64,000 nucleotides of DNA, taken from Maridesulfovibrio ferrireducens. Lineage in GTDB: Bacteria; Desulfobacterota; Desulfovibrionia; Desulfovibrionales; Desulfovibrionaceae. The notes beneath the pieces are model-generated. The model was not told the DNA's origin, ran no database searches, and worked only from the letters and a program-made list of their open reading frames with translations. Within the stretch, counting starts at the first letter, position 1. Each line of letters starts with the position of its first letter. The position numbers and the translations under genes were made by a program. The DNA is taken from assembly GCF_900101105.1 (NCBI RefSeq), contig NZ_FNGA01000003.1:372001-436000 (forward strand), written 5' to 3'. Positions 35,653 to 44,635 of the stretch are shown one piece after another.

Positions 35653-37254
35653 ATGAACGGGAGTCTTCGTTGGAGAATTGCTCTGACTCTGTTGGTTATT
35701 GTGCTTGGAGGTATTTACCTTCTGCCTACAATGCCTGCGGTTCAGAATTCGGCCATGGCTCGTTTCCTGCCGAATGACAAAATCAGTTTAGGCCTTGATC
35801 TCAAGGGTGGTATCCATCTTACCCTAGGGGTAGATATGGATAAAGCTATGGACAATACTCTTTCCCGCCTCGGTGACGACCTTAGAGCCGTTGCCAGAGA
35901 AGAGGGAATGATTGTTCTACAGCCCCATGTGCTTGCAGGCGAAAAAATTGAAGCTGTTTTGCTCAAAAAAGAGCAGCAGGAAAAATTGGAATCTTTGGTT
36001 GAAAAAGATTTCAATAACTTGAGTGTCGTCAGCACGGTTGTAAAACCTGACGGCAAAGTCACTTACATCTTTGCTCCAACTTCGGAATTTAAGAAGTATC
36101 TAACTAAGCTCACAATGGATCAGGCTATTAAAACTATCCGCAACCGTATTGATCAGTTCGGTGTTGCAGAGCCTGACATCCGTAAGCAGCAGGGGAATCG
36201 TATTCAGATTCAGCTGCCCGGTATGCAGGACCCTGAGAGAGCTATCAAAATTATCGGTAAAACAGCTCATCTTGAATTCAAGCTTGTTGATGATACTGCT
36301 GATATTGAAAAAGCCGCAAAAGGTATTGTTGCTCCAGGGCGTGAAGTGACTGTTATCAGACACAGACTGCCTGACGGTTCTTATATTGAAAAACCGATTG
36401 TTCTTAAAAAAGAAGCAATGCTTACCGGTGAATTTATTAATGATGCGCAGACCCGTTTTGACCAGTTCAACAAACCTTACGTAACTCTCAATTTTAATAA
36501 TAGAGGGGCAAGGATTTTTGAACGTATTACAGGCGAGAACATTAAAAAGCGCATGGCTATTGTTCTTGACGGTAAGGTTTATTCCGCTCCTACGATTCAG
36601 GATCGTATCAGCGGCGGTAAAGCAAGTATTACCGGAAGTTACTCTACTGAAGAAGCACATGACCTCGCTATCGTGCTCAGAGCCGGATCACTTCCTGCTC
36701 CGGTTAATATTCTGGAACAAAGGACAGTCGGACCTTCTCTTGGACAGGAGTCTATTGATAAGGGCATAACCGCTGCAGTTGTAGGTAGTATTCTTGTACT
36801 GATTTTCATGCTTGTATACTACAGCTTTGCAGGACTTGTTGCGGACGTCGTACTTGTTCTTAATGTTATCCTGATTCTTGCTGGACTGGCTGCTTTCGGA
36901 GCTACTCTGACTCTTCCGGGTATAGCAGGTATTATTCTTACCATCGGTATGGCTGTTGATGCGAATGTAATCATCTTTGAACGCATTCGTGAGGAATTAA
37001 GAAGAGGGCTTACAGCAAAGGCTGCAATTGTTGAAGGTTACAGCAGAGCTACCCTTACTATTCTTGATGCCAACATCACAACTGTGATTGCAGCTATTAT
37101 TCTTTACCAATTCGGTACCGGGCCGATCCGGGGATTTGCGGTAACACTGACTCTTGGTATTCTTACCTCGATGTTTACTGCAATTTTTGTCACCCGCATC
37201 ATGTTCGATCTTTACACCTCCAAGCGTGACGCTGATGCGCCGCTGAGCATTTAG
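35653..37254 (+). CDS. secD: Protein translocase subunit SecD
   Basis: A 533-residue RND-type membrane protein that with SecF uses the proton gradient to complete protein export. It has the N-terminal membrane anchor, the D1 signature LGLDLKGGIHL, a large periplasmic domain (about 60-355) and five C-terminal spans containing GMAVDANVIIFERIREELRRG with the functional aspartate and the TLTILDANITTVIAAIILY segment. GGAGAGGAG precedes the ATG. It is followed by secF after 13 bases. Confidence 0.96.
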   Translation: MNGSLRWRIALTLLVIVLGGIYLLPTMPAVQNSAMARFLPNDKISLGLDLKGGIHLTLGVDMDKAMDNTLSRLGDDLRAVAREEGMIVLQPHVLAGEKIEAVLLKKEQQEKLESLVEKDFNNLSVVSTVVKPDGKVTYIFAPTSEFKKYLTKLTMDQAIKTIRNRIDQFGVAEPDIRKQQGNRIQIQLPGMQDPERAIKIIGKTAHLEFKLVDDTADIEKAAKGIVAPGREVTVIRHRLPDGSYIEKPIVLKKEAMLTGEFINDAQTRFDQFNKPYVTLNFNNRGARIFERITGENIKKRMAIVLDGKVYSAPTIQDRISGGKASITGSYSTEEAHDLAIVLRAGSLPAPVNILEQRTVGPSLGQESIDKGITAAVVGSILVLIFMLVYYSFAGLVADVVLVLNVILILAGLAAFGATLTLPGIAGIILTIGMAVDANVIIFERIREELRRGLTAKAAIVEGYSRATLTILDANITTVIAAIILYQFGTGPIRGFAVTLTLGILTSMFTAIFVTRIMFDLYTSKRDADAPLSI

Positions 37255-37267
37255 GGAGAGTGAATAC

Positions 37268-38341
37268 ATGGGATTGCAAATAATTAAACCCGATACTCGT
37301 ATTGATTTTATCGGATTCAAACGTAAAGCATTCATGATTTCCGCTATTTTGATTCTACTTGGAATATGTTCTTTAGTAATAAAGGGTGGCCCTAAGTACG
37401 GAATCGATTTTGCCGGCGGTATCGTGGTTCAGGTTAAGTTTGATAAGTTTGTTGAAGTTAAAGAAGTTAAACAAGCCCTTAAAGGCACAGAACTTCCCGG
37501 GCTTGTAGTTCAACGTTTCGGGCATGTTGATGATGATGAAATTCTCATCAGAACCTCTACTTCAACAATTACTTCTCACGATATTCGTGAAAGAATTAAT
37601 AGCGAGTTTAAAGCGAATCTGAAAGGTACTCAATTTGAGATTCAACGTCTTGAGATGGTCGGTCCCAAAGTTGGTGCCGATTTAAGAACCAAGGCGATTG
37701 AAGCTCTTTATTTTGCGGTGCTTCTGATTGCAATTTATATCTCGGGACGTTTTGAGAAACGCTGGTTTGCAGCGGCTATTATGGCCGGTGGACTCTTCGG
37801 CGGAATCAGCGTGCTGGAACTGGCAGGAATGTCTACATCTGTACTCATTTTTGCCGCATTGATAATTACTGTGGGACTATGCTGGTACTTGAAGCTTAAT
37901 TATGCACTCGGGGCAATTGTCGCCCTTATTCATGATGTGCTTATAACTGTCGGGATATTCTCATTAATGGGTAAAGAGTTTGATCTTACCATTATAGCCG
38001 CTTTGTTGACTATTATCGGTTATTCACTGAACGATACTATCATTGTTTTTGACCGCATCCGTGAAAATATTTATGGAAAAGTGGGCAAGACCTTTGCAGA
38101 TACTATCAATATTAGTATTAACCAGACACTTAGCAGAACAATTCTGACTTCAGGCACAACATTGCTTGTTGTTATTGCTTTGTTTGTTCTTGGTGGCGGA
38201 GTTATTCATGACTTTGCTCTAGCACTGTTAATAGGTGTTGGTGTCGGTACTTATTCCTCAATCTTTGTTGCAAGCCCGATTCTTCTTGGAGTTGGAGCCA
38301 GCAAAATTGATGAAGATATCGCAGAAGCTGACGCTGCATAG
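37268..38341 (+). CDS. secF: Protein translocase subunit SecF
   Basis: A 357-residue partner of SecD. The N-terminal span is followed by the D1-type GPKYGIDFAGGIVVQV motif, a periplasmic domain to about residue 140, and five spans with GYSLNDTIIVFDRIRENI and NQTLSRTILTSGTTLLVV, both canonical. The C-terminal tail is acidic (IDEDIAEADAA). GGGAGAG lies before the ATG. A very strong terminator follows. Confidence 0.96.
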   Translation: MGLQIIKPDTRIDFIGFKRKAFMISAILILLGICSLVIKGGPKYGIDFAGGIVVQVKFDKFVEVKEVKQALKGTELPGLVVQRFGHVDDDEILIRTSTSTITSHDIRERINSEFKANLKGTQFEIQRLEMVGPKVGADLRTKAIEALYFAVLLIAIYISGRFEKRWFAAAIMAGGLFGGISVLELAGMSTSVLIFAALIITVGLCWYLKLNYALGAIVALIHDVLITVGIFSLMGKEFDLTIIAALLTIIGYSLNDTIIVFDRIRENIYGKVGKTFADTINISINQTLSRTILTSGTTLLVVIALFVLGGGVIHDFALALLIGVGVGTYSSIFVASPILLGVGASKIDEDIAEADAA

Positions 38342-38370
38342 TCGTTAACTTCTTAGATTCTGCTTTGATA

Positions 38371-38406
38371 AGCGGGGATGGTTGCAAAACCATCCCCGCT
38401 TTTTTT
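38371..38406 (+). terminator. Intrinsic terminator after secF
   Basis: AGCGGGGATGGTT and its complement form a 13-bp stem with a 4-base loop, followed by T7. It closes yajC-secD-secF. Confidence 0.93.
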
Positions 38407-38733
38407 GTTTAATAAATGTTTGTAACATTGATATTGTGAATGTTTTACTGTCAAAATTTGATTTTGATCATAAATCTGTAGTAGTGATGTTAAAAATTGA
38501 TATTAATGTATGTTGTTTTTCTTTTTAGTTGTTGTTTTACATGAAATTTCTTTATTAGTTTTTATTATGTCATAAAAGATATAATAAAATATCAGTTGTG
38601 CTTGAAAAGATATAATTTAATTGTTTTGACAACTGACGCTACACATATATAATTATTTTGCTTATTAATTATTTATTGCCTTTTATCATTAAGAGAAGGT
38701 TGGTTGGAATTAACTTTAATTTAAGGGGGTCAT
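38407..38733 (+). other. AT-rich upstream region of aor
   Basis: A 327-base, strongly AT-rich spacer with no open frame of interest. Apart from the promoter at 38626-38653 it contains palindromic AT stretches such as TTGATTTTGATCA near 38458-38470, vaguely like a CRP/FNR half-site pair but not a good match. The length suggests a regulated promoter for aor. Confidence 0.4.
38626..38653 (+). promoter_or_regulatory. Perfect-consensus sigma-70 promoter for aor
   Basis: TTGACA, a 16-base spacer and TATAAT: both hexamers match consensus fully. It lies about 80 bases before the aor start codon and predicts strong basal expression. Confidence 0.75.
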
Positions 38734-40461
38734 ATGCCCAGAATCCTTAGAATCAATACTCGCACTAAAGAATTTAATTTTGAAGAACTTGGCGAATACG
38801 CTGGACTTGGTGGTCGCGGACTTACTTCTAGACTTGTAAATAAAGAAGTTCCAGCTGACAGCCATCCGCTTTCCGCATCAAATAAATTGGTTTTTGCTGC
38901 TGGTATCCTTGCTCATTCCGGTGCAGCTAACTCCGGCAGACTTTCCTGCGGAGCCAAATCTCCTCTGACTGGTGGTATTAAAGAAAGTAACTCCGGTGGT
39001 CAGTTTGCTCAGGTTTTGCCTAAGCTTGATATTCTGGCAATTGTTTTTGAAGATAAACCAGCTCAAGATGCACCGTTTTCAATTCTTGAAATTTACGCTG
39101 ACAAAGTTGTGTTTAAAGACGCTTCAGCCATAGTTGGAAAAGATAACTACCCTGCACATGAAGAATTAAAAAAAGTGTATGGCGAAAAGGCTGTTACTGC
39201 TTTGGCCGGACCTGCCGGTGAACAGTGCCTTACAGCTTCAACCATTCAGTTCTCTGACCCGCATAATCATCCAGCCAGATCTGCTGGACGTGGTGGTTTG
39301 GGTGCAGTTATGGGCTCTAAAAAGATCAAGGCTGTTGTTCTTGATCCTGCAGCTTCAGGCCGCGGTAAAGCCGTTGATCCTGATAAGTTTAAGGTAGCTC
39401 GTAAACGCTGGACTGAAATTCTGACAGGTCATCCAGTAACAGGTGAAGGCCTTGCTGCGTATGGTACTTGTATTCTCGTTAATATCATTAACGAAGCAGG
39501 CGCTCTTCCTACAAAGAACTTCCGTAATGGTCGTTTTGACGATGTTGCTGAAATTTCAGGTGAAAAAATTGCTGAAATTATTGAATCCCGTAACGGTAAG
39601 ACAAAAGAAGGCTGTCACACCGGTTGTGTTATTCAGTGTTCACAGCGTTACAACGATAAAAATGGTGATTACCTGACTTCAGGTTTTGAATATGAAACAG
39701 TCTGGGGCTTCGGCGCTAACTGTTTAGTTAAAGATATTGACCTTATTGCGACTATGGACCGTGTTTGTGACGAAAAGGGTATTGATACCATTGAAATGGG
39801 TTGTACCATGGGCGTTGCAATGGATGGTGGCATTCTTGAATGGGGTGATGGCGAAGGAGCTCTTGCACTTCTTAAAAAGGTCGGTTCTGCTGATCCTATG
39901 GGCCGCATTATCGGTAACGGAACTGTTTTCGCAGGTAAGGCTTTCGGTGTTGACCGTATTCCTACTGTTAAAGGACAGAGCCTTCCAGCTTATGACCCTC
40001 GCTCCGTAAAGGGTATCGGCGTTACTTATGCCACAACCCCTATGGGTGGTGACCATACTGCAGGATACGCAGTTGCTACCAATATTCTTAAAATTGGTGG
40101 CGATGTTGATCCTCTTTCCAGAGAAGGTCAGATTGAGCTTTCCAAGAATCTCCAGATTGCTACTGCGGCAATTGATGCTTTAGGACTTTGCCTCTTTGTT
40201 GCTTTTGCAGTTCTTGATACAGAAGATGCTGTTCAGTGTATTTGTGACATGGTTTCAGCTTCTCACGGTATTGATTTTACTACTGATGACTTTATTGCTT
40301 TGGGTGTAAACACTCTTAAAAATGAGCTTGAATTCAACGCTAACGCAGGATTCACAAAGTTTGACGATCAGCTTCCTCGCTTCTTCAGCGAAGAAACTCT
40401 TGAGCCACACAACACTATCTGGGATTACTCAGTAGAAGAACTTCAGGCTGCTAAAGTTTAA
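38734..40461 (+). CDS. aor: Aldehyde:ferredoxin oxidoreductase (tungstopterin family)
   Basis: A 575-residue enzyme oxidising aldehydes to acids with ferredoxin as acceptor. The N-terminal domain (GGRGLTSRLVNKEV, FAAGILAHSGAANSGRLSCG) binds the tungsten-pterin; cluster cysteines are seen at about residues 292-302 (GCHTGCVIQC) and near 484 (LGLCLF). EMGCTMGVAMDG and DPRSVKGIGVTYATTPMGGDH are further family blocks. AAGGGGG precedes the ATG. It forms its own unit between strong terminators, and its codons are those of highly expressed genes by eye. In sulfate reducers AOR proteins use tungsten or molybdenum; substrate is unknown. Confidence 0.92.
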   Translation: MPRILRINTRTKEFNFEELGEYAGLGGRGLTSRLVNKEVPADSHPLSASNKLVFAAGILAHSGAANSGRLSCGAKSPLTGGIKESNSGGQFAQVLPKLDILAIVFEDKPAQDAPFSILEIYADKVVFKDASAIVGKDNYPAHEELKKVYGEKAVTALAGPAGEQCLTASTIQFSDPHNHPARSAGRGGLGAVMGSKKIKAVVLDPAASGRGKAVDPDKFKVARKRWTEILTGHPVTGEGLAAYGTCILVNIINEAGALPTKNFRNGRFDDVAEISGEKIAEIIESRNGKTKEGCHTGCVIQCSQRYNDKNGDYLTSGFEYETVWGFGANCLVKDIDLIATMDRVCDEKGIDTIEMGCTMGVAMDGGILEWGDGEGALALLKKVGSADPMGRIIGNGTVFAGKAFGVDRIPTVKGQSLPAYDPRSVKGIGVTYATTPMGGDHTAGYAVATNILKIGGDVDPLSREGQIELSKNLQIATAAIDALGLCLFVAFAVLDTEDAVQCICDMVSASHGIDFTTDDFIALGVNTLKNELEFNANAGFTKFDDQLPRFFSEETLEPHNTIWDYSVEELQAAKV

Positions 40462-40484
40462 AGTTCTTTCAAATTAATGTATTT

Positions 40485-40525
40485 AAAACCCCCTCAGAGA
40501 ATTTCTCTGAGGGGGTTTTCTTTTT
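40485..40525 (+). terminator. Intrinsic terminator after aor
   Basis: AAAACCCCCTCAGAGA pairs with its complement across a 3-base loop, then TTTTCTTTTT. It also faces the end of the convergent stress-protein gene and may serve both. Confidence 0.92.
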
Positions 40526-40537
40526 ATATTTATATAA

Positions 40538-40999
40538 TTAATCTAAGGGAACTATTTGTACGGGGACAGATGAATTTTTGATAACTTTATCTGTTACACT
40601 ACCAATGGATTTTGGCGTGCCGCCGCGTTTTTCAAATCCGAGCCCATGGCTGGACATGATAATTAAATCCGCTTTTTCTTTATTTGCAAATTCAAGGATA
40701 GTCTCAGCCGGATCACCTTGCGCTAATCTGATCACCAGAGCCGGACAGCTTTTAAGTTCATTGTCACATATATCATTTAATGTCGCTCTGGCTTTTTCAA
40801 CTTCCCAATCGCGGAAGTTGTTAAGACGGTCTTGGCTAGGATAATTACCATAAGCTGGAAAGTAGGAGCACAGGTCAACAGATGTGTATAGCACTATAAC
40901 TTTGGCATTATACTTTTGGGAAAGTGAAACAACTTGTACGAGTGCTTTTTTGGAGTGGGTAGATAAGTCTGTCGGCCATAAGATAGTCTTAATAGGCAT
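40538..40999 (-). CDS. Universal stress protein family
   Basis: A 153-residue UspA-fold protein. The N-terminal block IKTILWPTDLSTHSKKAL and the ATP-binding signature near the C-terminus, MSSHGLGFEKRGG followed by GSVTDKVIKNSSVPV, match the nucleotide-binding branch of the family. It is presumably a cytoplasmic dimer induced under stress, with no defined reaction. CGGAGG lies before the ATG. It stands alone; a TGGCAC box upstream lacks the -12 partner needed for a sigma-54 promoter. Confidence 0.88.
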   Translation of the reverse strand: MPIKTILWPTDLSTHSKKALVQVVSLSQKYNAKVIVLYTSVDLCSYFPAYGNYPSQDRLNNFRDWEVEKARATLNDICDNELKSCPALVIRLAQGDPAETILEFANKEKADLIIMSSHGLGFEKRGGTPKSIGSVTDKVIKNSSVPVQIVPLD

Positions 41000-41115
41000 G
41001 CCGTCCTCCGTTAAAATAAAGTTATAATTTTTAACAAAAAATATGACTATTAATTGTATAACCTTTATTGAAATGGATGTCAGTGCCAGTGGAATAAAAA
41101 CTATGTAAAAGCGGT

Positions 41116-42090
41116 TTACATATTCAAATAATATCCGCGAAGCATTTCAAATGGCATCGGAGAATTCCAATGATTAGTGAAGACTGCTGTCGCGTAGTAG
41201 AGCATAAGTATAAATAAGCTTCCAATTGCTATGCTCGCCCAAGGGACTCTTTTATGACTAAGTCTGTCAGTCAGGGTTAGACAATCAGGCACAGGGCAAC
41301 TTCCGATGCACTGTGTGCATCCTACGCATTCAGCGGAGTTAACGGTTGTCATTGTATCAACTTGAATTCCACCGGGGCATACTTTTGTGCATTTTCCGCA
41401 GTCTATACATAAATCCTGATCTCTTTTTACTGCAACCGGGGATAGCTTAGAAAGTATTCCAAGCAGAGCTCCGTATGGGCATAAAAAACGGCACCAGAAG
41501 TAAGGTATAAAAATACTGAGCAGAATAATTGTCGCTATGCTGATGGAAGGGATTAATCCAAGATTAGTGAAAAAATTAAGCATCTTTGCTTCTGCCGTGA
41601 AATTATATCCTGAATGAATAAACGATGAAATTTCTCTGGAACCCATTTTGAAAAAAATCGCATAAACAAAAAATGTCATGGCGATGTATTTGGGGAGCAG
41701 CAAAATAAATTCTAGTTTACCCTTAACTGTAATTGTGCGTTTTGTTTTTAACCCTAAGCGGTTCAGCAGGTTGCTTATGAAGCCCACTGGGCAAATGTAT
41801 CCGCAAAAGCCTTTACGAAGGATTAGCGACATAACTAGTACTGCAATAAAGATTGTCAGTCCTGCAGGATGAACTTCGTCGTAAATACCTTCTGTAAGTA
41901 ATTGCTTAAACGAAAGCAGGGCACTGATAGGTAGAAAACCTTCGACAGCACCGGGCTTTGCAACGGCAATGCTGGAATTACCAATCATCCATTGATAGAA
42001 AAGGTAGAAACGATATCCTGTCCATACGCAGAATAGAGTCATCAGGCACTGGATAGAATTTCGCAATAAAGCAGGGGATATTTTAGGCAT
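41116..42090 (-). CDS. NapH-like membrane polyferredoxin
   Basis: A 324-residue inner-membrane protein with about five hydrophobic segments and cytoplasmic Fe-S motifs. YICPVGFIS and FLCPYGALLGILSKLSP are the paired CxxxCP loops of the NapH/NosR/YccM group, and two [4Fe-4S] motifs follow: CIDCGKCTKVCP and CVGCTQCIGSCP. It probably passes electrons between the quinone pool and a periplasmic or cytoplasmic partner. No reductase gene adjoins it; it lies 25 bases after rfbD on the same strand, which is an odd partner. Confidence 0.82.
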   Translation of the reverse strand: MPKISPALLRNSIQCLMTLFCVWTGYRFYLFYQWMIGNSSIAVAKPGAVEGFLPISALLSFKQLLTEGIYDEVHPAGLTIFIAVLVMSLILRKGFCGYICPVGFISNLLNRLGLKTKRTITVKGKLEFILLLPKYIAMTFFVYAIFFKMGSREISSFIHSGYNFTAEAKMLNFFTNLGLIPSISIATIILLSIFIPYFWCRFLCPYGALLGILSKLSPVAVKRDQDLCIDCGKCTKVCPGGIQVDTMTTVNSAECVGCTQCIGSCPVPDCLTLTDRLSHKRVPWASIAIGSLFILMLYYATAVFTNHWNSPMPFEMLRGYYLNM

Positions 42091-42115
42091 AAAAAGTGGT
42101 CTTAGTCGGTTTTAT

Positions 42116-42994
42116 TTATAAGTCGTTATTAAGGTCGTTGTAGAGATAGTCTCTCAGCGCTTGAACCCACGGGCGTGGATTTACTCCTGTTGTTTCAGTG
42201 AATTTTGATGTGTCGAGGACAGAGTAAGAAGGTCTTGCGGCCTTTGTAGGATAGGAGCTTGTTGGTACCGGGTTTACAAGACAGTTGATACCAGCGCAGT
42301 TGATGGCTTCTGTTGCCAGTTCGCACCAGCTTGCTTTGCCTGAGTTGACAATGTTGAATATGCCATTGGCATCACTTTTCAAAAGCTCAACTGTGTATTC
42401 AGAAAGATCGGGAGTATACGTCGGGGAGCCGGTTTGATCATGGACGATACTTAAAGAATCACGTTCGCGGGCAAATTTCAAAATTTTCTGAACGAAATTA
42501 GTTTTATAAGGTCCGAAAAGCCATGCTGTTCTAATTATTAATATGTTTTCATAGCCGATAGCTAAAAGTTTTTCTTCACCGGCAAGTTTGGTTGCACCGT
42601 ATACGGATTTTGGGTTTGTTTTGTCTTTTTCTGTGTATGGTGAATCGTTTTTACCATCAAAGATAAAATCTGTGCTGAAATGTATAAGCTTTGCTTCGTG
42701 TTTTTTTGCGATTCTACCGAGAATTACAGGAAGAGTTGTATTGAGGAGGTGAGCTTTGTTTTTATCATCTTCAGCCTGATCTACCATTGTATAGGCAATT
42801 GTATTGAATATGAAGTCAGGTTCTTCCCGTTCAAAAAAAGCTGTAAGAGACTGTTCCTCTAGGGGATCAAAGTCATTTCGCGAAAGCGGAATGGTTATAA
42901 CCCCGTTTTTGCGTAGTGTTTCAGTGAGTGTTTGTCCTAAAAGACCTGTTCTACCGCCTAGTATAACAGCCTTTTTGCCTTTTAATTCAATCAT
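42116..42994 (-). CDS. rfbD: dTDP-4-dehydrorhamnose reductase
   Basis: A 292-residue NAD(P)H-dependent short-chain reductase making dTDP-L-rhamnose. The Rossmann region KAVILGGRTGLLGQTL, FDPLEEQSLTAFFE, catalytic YTEKDKTNPKSVYGATKLAGE (Tyr-x3-Lys) and the C-terminal RPSYSVLDTSKF are typical of RmlD. An open frame continues upstream, but the ATG at 42994 overlaps the rfbB stop as ATGA with GGAGAG before it. It completes a two-gene rfbB-rfbD unit; rfbA and rfbC are not in the window. Confidence 0.9.
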   Translation of the reverse strand: MIELKGKKAVILGGRTGLLGQTLTETLRKNGVITIPLSRNDFDPLEEQSLTAFFEREEPDFIFNTIAYTMVDQAEDDKNKAHLLNTTLPVILGRIAKKHEAKLIHFSTDFIFDGKNDSPYTEKDKTNPKSVYGATKLAGEEKLLAIGYENILIIRTAWLFGPYKTNFVQKILKFARERDSLSIVHDQTGSPTYTPDLSEYTVELLKSDANGIFNIVNSGKASWCELATEAINCAGINCLVNPVPTSSYPTKAARPSYSVLDTSKFTETTGVNPRPWVQALRDYLYNDLNNDL

Positions 42995-44013
42995 TTTCGC
43001 TCTCCATACCATTCTGCCATAAAGTCCCGGTAAGATCCGCTTTTGACTTCTTCCAGCCACAGTTCATTATCTTGATACCATTGGATCGTTTTACGGATTC
43101 CTTCAGCAAAGGTGACACTTGGGCTGAACCCCAGTTCATTCTGAGCAACAGTGAAGTCCATGGCATATCTCTGGTCATGTCCGGGTCTGTCCTTTACAAA
43201 AGTAATCGAAGATTCATCTTTTCCGAGTATTGAAAGAAGTTCGCGAACCAGTTCAAGATTAGTTTTTTCAGCAGCTCCGCCGAAATTGTATGCCCGCCCT
43301 GGCTGACCTTTTAAAAGAGTCAGTTCAACGCCGGTGCAATGATCGTCTACATAAATCCAGTCCCTTATATTGGAACCATCTCCGTAAATGGGGAGTTGTT
43401 CACCGGCAACGGCTTTTGTATACATCAGCGGGATTAATTTTTCCGGGAATTGATACGGCCCGTAATTATTCGAGCATCTTGTTATGGATATTGGAAAATT
43501 ATATGTTTCAAAGTAAGCACGAGCCATAAGGTCTGCGCCGGCTTTTGATGCGGAGTAGGGGCTGTTTGGAATCAGAGGGTTGTCTTCAGTAAAAGCCGGC
43601 TCGTTTTTAGCGAGAGTTCCGTATACTTCATCTGTCGAGACGTGGACGAATTTTTCAAGCCCGGCTTGACGGGCACACTCCATCAGATTTTGCGCACCTT
43701 GAATATTGGTTGTTAAAAACGGAGCTGGATCATTTATGGATCTGTCTACATGAGATTCAGCAGCGAAATTGACTACAGCTTCAATTTGATATTCTTCAAT
43801 GATGTTCGTAACAAGGGTCTTGTCACAGATGTCACCATGAATGAAGCTGTAATTAGCATCAGCGTTATTTTCAATTGCGAGCAGATTCTTTCTGTTTCCG
43901 GCATAGGTAAGCTTGTCTAGATTGACGATCTTCCAGTCCGGGTGGCGTTCCTGCATCAGGTATATAAAATTGGTTCCGATAAAACCGCATCCGCCAGTAA
44001 CAAGAAGTCTCAT
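42991..44013 (-). CDS. rfbB: dTDP-glucose 4,6-dehydratase
   Basis: A 340-residue extended short-chain dehydrogenase converting dTDP-glucose to the 4-keto-6-deoxy sugar for rhamnose and other envelope sugars. LLVTGGCGFIGTNFIYLM is the NAD-binding loop, FAAESHVDRSINDPAPF and HVSTDEVYGTL the active-site segments with the Asp-Glu pair, and YSASKAGADLMARAY the Tyr-x3-Lys. GDGSNIRDWIYVDDHC is characteristic of RmlB. Its stop overlaps the start of rfbD. Confidence 0.94.
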   Translation of the reverse strand: MRLLVTGGCGFIGTNFIYLMQERHPDWKIVNLDKLTYAGNRKNLLAIENNADANYSFIHGDICDKTLVTNIIEEYQIEAVVNFAAESHVDRSINDPAPFLTTNIQGAQNLMECARQAGLEKFVHVSTDEVYGTLAKNEPAFTEDNPLIPNSPYSASKAGADLMARAYFETYNFPISITRCSNNYGPYQFPEKLIPLMYTKAVAGEQLPIYGDGSNIRDWIYVDDHCTGVELTLLKGQPGRAYNFGGAAEKTNLELVRELLSILGKDESSITFVKDRPGHDQRYAMDFTVAQNELGFSPSVTFAEGIRKTIQWYQDNELWLEEVKSGSYRDFMAEWYGERK

Positions 44014-44167
44014 AAGTTCTCCGTCCAGATATTGATTTGGAACGACAATGTAACTCTTGCAGTCATGTTATGCAAGAAGCGAAGCCGTTCGAACAAAAGG
44101 TATAAAGTCTTTATTTTAATTAATAAGTGTTAAATCGGTATGTTGTATTTAATGAAGTAACTTAAGT

Positions 44168-44635
44168 TTATTCAAACAGTGCATTATCGTTAAGACTTGC
44201 AAGGGCTTGATATAAAATGATTCCGGCTGAAGTTGAAAGGTTTAAACTTCTTATCTTTTTGTTTGTAGGGATATTTATAGCGTGCGTAATATCTTCAAAC
44301 ATCCACTCGGGCAAGCCTCGAGTCTCAGGTCCGAATACAAAGTGGTCGCCCGGTTTAAATTCAAAATTGAATAAAGGGGCCCCTCGTTTTGCACTTGTTG
44401 TTATCAGTCTGCCGACTTCAGTGTTATCCCTGAAATCCTGCCAGTTTTTCCATACAGAAAGTTTAACGTTCGGCCAGTAATCAAGGCCGGCACGCTTTAA
44501 GTGCTTATCTGATATTGAAAAGCCCAGTGGCTCAATAAGGTGCAGTTTAGTATCTGTGCCTGCGCAAAGTCTGGCGATATTGCCAGTATTGGGTGGAATT
44601 TCAGGTTCAAAAAGAACTATACTGAAAGGGTTCAT
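44168..44635 (-). CDS. trmL: tRNA (cytidine(34)-2'-O)-methyltransferase
   Basis: A 155-residue SPOUT-class enzyme that 2'-O-methylates the wobble base of certain leucine tRNAs. The N-terminal IVLFEPEIPPNTGNIARLCA, HLIEPLGFSISDKHLKRAGL and the C-terminal knot with FVFGPETRGLPEW and IRSLNLSTSAGIILYQAL are canonical. The start at 44635 follows AGGAGG; an upstream in-frame ATG lacks a ribosome site. It stands between rfbB and a gene-free spacer and seems to be a separate unit. Confidence 0.92.
   Translation of the reverse strand: MNPFSIVLFEPEIPPNTGNIARLCAGTDTKLHLIEPLGFSISDKHLKRAGLDYWPNVKLSVWKNWQDFRDNTEVGRLITTSAKRGAPLFNFEFKPGDHFVFGPETRGLPEWMFEDITHAINIPTNKKIRSLNLSTSAGIILYQALASLNDNALFE

Noticed and set aside
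36100-36660. 186-residue open frame antisense to secD
   Set aside because: It is a shadow of secD codons with no ribosome binding site, and the composition is a mirror of SecD.
38458-38470. TTGATTTTGATCA as an FNR/CRP site upstream of aor
   Set aside because: The half-sites are not correctly spaced or symmetric; only a loose resemblance.
41073-41088. TGGCAC box on the minus strand upstream of the universal stress protein, as a sigma-54 promoter
   Set aside because: The -24 element is good, but five bases later the sequence is TCCAT rather than TTGCA/T, lacking the essential GC of the -12 element.
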